Origin: Clostridiales bacterium
GTDB taxonomy: Bacteria > Bacillota > Clostridia > Oscillospirales > Butyricicoccaceae
Assembly (NCBI GenBank): GCA_019421385.1
Contig: JAHZFK010000068.1
Location: 1 to 8,383, forward strand
Direction: 5' to 3'
Length of the DNA stretch: 8,383 nt
Shown here one piece after another: positions 7,024 through 8,383 of the stretch (its first letter is position 1; every line of letters begins with the position of its first letter). The notes beneath the pieces were generated by a model that worked only from the letters and a program-made list of their open reading frames with translations, did no database searches and was not told where the DNA came from. The position numbers were made by a program, and so were the translations under genes.

Positions 7024-7689
7024 ATGAAAAAACTGATTTGTATGCTTTTAAGCCTGAGCCTGTTATGTGCGCCTGCACTGGCGCTCAAGGGCGAAGTTGC
7101 TAATCCAGATGATCTGCCGTACATTCCGAGCGATGGCGACCCGAGCAGCTGGGCAGTGTCGGAAGTGGAAAAAGCTGCTGCCGCCGGCCTGATTCCCAAG
7201 CTGACCGGAAACCCGGCTTACACCGATGCCATCACCCGTGAGCAGTTCGCTGAACTGGTGGTGCAGAGCGTGGAAGTCATGCTGGATCGAGAACTGGATG
7301 CTGCACCGAGCGGCATGTTCAGCGACAGCTCCAATCCGTCTGTACTAAAAGCTTCGCAGACCGGCATTGTCAACGGTGTAGGCGAAGGAAAATTTGAGCC
7401 GAAAACCACGACCAACCGCGAGCAGATCGCAACGATGATTTTCCGCGCTATCCGGTATGTGGAAAAAGATACCGGCAAGGTAGTTGCACCGAATGCCGGC
7501 TCTCTTGAGGGCTTTACCGATAAAGACTCTGTTTCCTCTTGGGCAACCGAGGGCGTCGGTACGCTGGCTGCTAACAGCATCATGAACGGCACCTCTGCAA
7601 CCGAATTGTCTCCTGCGGAAGCCTGCACGGTGGAGCAGAGCATTCTGCTTTGCTATCGTTTGTATGAGAAATTCCAGAGTGCGCAATAA
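7024..7689 (+). CDS. Small secreted protein consisting almost only of three SLH repeats
   Basis: The 221-residue product has a signal peptide (MKKLICMLLSLSLLCAPALA, cleavage near 20), a linker of about 20 residues, and then SLH repeats at about 40-88 (SSWAVSEVEKAAAAGLIP, ITREQFAELVV), 99-146 (FSDSSNPSVLKASQTGIVNG, NREQIATMIF) and 163-217 (GFTDKDSVSSWATEGV, TVEQSILLCYRLYEKF). It aligns without gaps to residues 391-569 of the first SLH protein, with roughly half of the positions identical by hand count, including the Cys in ENC/EAC before VEQS. There is no cargo domain, so it could be a wall-coating protein, an anchor for a partner such as the WG-repeat protein, or the remnant of a larger protein. 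AGAGGG at 7010-7015 lies 8 bases before ATG 7024. It is the last gene before the terminator at 7761. Confidence 0.92.
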   Translation: MKKLICMLLSLSLLCAPALALKGEVANPDDLPYIPSDGDPSSWAVSEVEKAAAAGLIPKLTGNPAYTDAITREQFAELVVQSVEVMLDRELDAAPSGMFSDSSNPSVLKASQTGIVNGVGEGKFEPKTTTNREQIATMIFRAIRYVEKDTGKVVAPNAGSLEGFTDKDSVSSWATEGVGTLAANSIMNGTSATELSPAEACTVEQSILLCYRLYEKFQSAQ

Positions 7690-7760
7690 GGTTTCCATCC
7701 TATCCACCACTACTACATCCACAAGAGCAAATATCCGCACTGATATTTCCGCACAAAGCA

Positions 7761-7788
7761 AAAACGCTGCCGAAAGGCAGCGTTTTTT
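7761..7788. terminator. Strong bidirectional Rho-independent terminator
   Basis: AAAACGCTGCC (7761-7771) and GGCAGCGTTTT (7776-7786) pair perfectly across a GAAA tetraloop, followed by T through 7788. The A-run on the left gives a T-run on the minus strand, so it can end both the surface-protein operon and the converging lipoprotein gene, which stops at 7862. Confidence 0.92.
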
Positions 7789-7861
7789 GATATGGAGAAT
7801 CAGGATATGGTTTTGTTTCAGAAGAGCTTTGCTCAAAATGCAGAACTGTGATCCGATTCGC

Positions 7862-8305
7862 TTAGTAATACATTCTTGGCAGGATGAAGCTCTGCTCCCC
7901 GTGAGCCTCGTCTGTGAGCGTCCCTGCCGCGAACGTGATCACGACATCACCGTTTTCATTGATCTCGAACGGCAAATTCGCATCAATGGTCACATAATCC
8001 GTAACAGGAGCCTGCTCCACGATCGGGTAATATTGCACCTCCGGCGTTTTATCCATCCGGTTTTCCATATTCATCGTGATCGTTTCTGCGATGAAGTCAA
8101 TATAGTCCTCACCCAGCAAGTCCTCCAACGTCAGTTCCTCAACCTGCTCAGTTGTCCCCTCGGTTTGATCCTGCTCCACCTGCGTTTCAGCAGGCAACGG
8201 CTTTTTTGTGGTTCCCTCCACCACTGCACTCGCTTTGCAGCCGACCAGCGCAAACACGCATATGCAAATCAGAAGTTCCAGTACCAGCGCATTTCTCTTT
8301 TTCAT
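7862..8305 (-). CDS. Small lipoprotein of unknown function
   Basis: The 147-residue protein begins MKKRNALVLELLICICVFALVGC, a lipoprotein signal with lipobox LVGC; Cys23 is the predicted lipidation site. Residues about 24-57 form a Thr/Glu/Gln-rich linker. The rest is a small acidic domain with LEDLLGEDYIDFIAETITMN (60-79). Its end, FEINENGDVVITFAAGTLTD then GEQSFILPR, resembles the closing strands of DUF3298/RsiV-type domains (ENG..VI.F....G..EF.IP); this is a pattern impression and only the tail matches. The start at 8305 is chosen over a TTG at 8323 because AAGGAGG (8320-8314) lies 8 bases before it. Located on the outer face of the membrane; role unknown. Probably monocistronic, ending at the 7761-7788 hairpin. 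Confidence 0.82.
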   Translation of the reverse strand: MKKRNALVLELLICICVFALVGCKASAVVEGTTKKPLPAETQVEQDQTEGTTEQVEELTLEDLLGEDYIDFIAETITMNMENRMDKTPEVQYYPIVEQAPVTDYVTIDANLPFEINENGDVVITFAAGTLTDEAHGEQSFILPRMYY

Positions 8306-8328
8306 GATGCATACCTCCTTCAAATGAT

Positions 8329-8349
8329 AGGTAGTGTCAAATACTACCT
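8329..8349. repeat. Perfect inverted repeat in the lipoprotein leader, possible operator
   Basis: AGGTAGT (8329-8335) and ACTACCT (8343-8349) flank 7 bases, just upstream of the lipoprotein ribosome binding site. The AT-rich stretch 8361-8378 to its right contains minus-strand TATTAT/TATATT-type -10 candidates, which would place the repeat at or just after the transcription start. On the plus strand it is followed by a T-run, so a weak terminator for plus-strand transcription is the alternative reading. Confidence 0.4.
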
Positions 8350-8383
8350 GTTTTTTTGTTTCAAAATATAATAAAAACCTTGA

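Noticed and set aside
7664..8371. Plus-strand open frame after the SLH-only gene
   Set aside because: It runs through the strong terminator at 7761-7788 and is antisense to a lipoprotein with a proper lipobox and ribosome binding site.
1..8383. CRISPR array, insertion sequence, tRNA, rRNA or riboswitch
   Set aside because: I saw no regularly spaced repeats, transposase motifs, cloverleaf or recognisable aptamer on either strand.

Overview
The window looks like chromosomal DNA of an anaerobic, Gram-positive Bacillota, probably a Clostridia-type gut organism. The signs are strong AGGAGG-type ribosome binding sites, a lactose/cellobiose-family PTS pair, two secreted proteins ending in S-layer homology (SLH) domains, a WG-repeat surface protein, a clostridial-style chemoreceptor and a small lipoprotein. 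Base composition is moderate. The species cannot be named from the sequence. I see no mobile element, CRISPR array, tRNA or rRNA.

Layout. (1) Positions 26-748, minus: an RpiR-type sugar-responsive regulator, whole except for one in-frame amber codon inside its helix-turn-helix. (2) Positions 828-1456, plus, divergent from the regulator: a two-gene operon for PTS EIIB and EIIA of the lactose/cellobiose family, with no EIIC, ending in a hairpin (1517-1543) that can serve both strands. (3) Positions 1586-3373, minus: a 595-residue methyl-accepting chemotaxis protein with two HAMP domains. Its leader appears long and holds a possible 21-codon upstream ORF whose stop overlaps the receptor start. 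(4) Positions 3374-3858: a divergent intergenic region with one promoter for the receptor and a strong one for the next operon. (5) Positions 3859-7689, plus: a probable three-gene operon for exported surface proteins (570-residue SLH protein, 450-residue WG-repeat protein without SLH, 221-residue protein that is almost only SLH domains), ending in a strong hairpin terminator at 7761-7788. (6) Positions 7862-8305, minus: a small lipoprotein converging on that terminator.

How the parts fit. The regulator and PTS pair look like a sugar-uptake control module that depends on an EIIC encoded elsewhere. The chemoreceptor implies a chemotactic cell. The surface operon probably makes a set of wall-associated proteins: the two SLH modules align without gaps with about half of the positions identical by hand count, which indicates duplication of the anchor within the operon. 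The most unusual points are the amber codon in the regulator, the upstream ORF and inverted repeat that may control the chemoreceptor, and the SLH / WG / SLH trio whose last member has almost no cargo domain.
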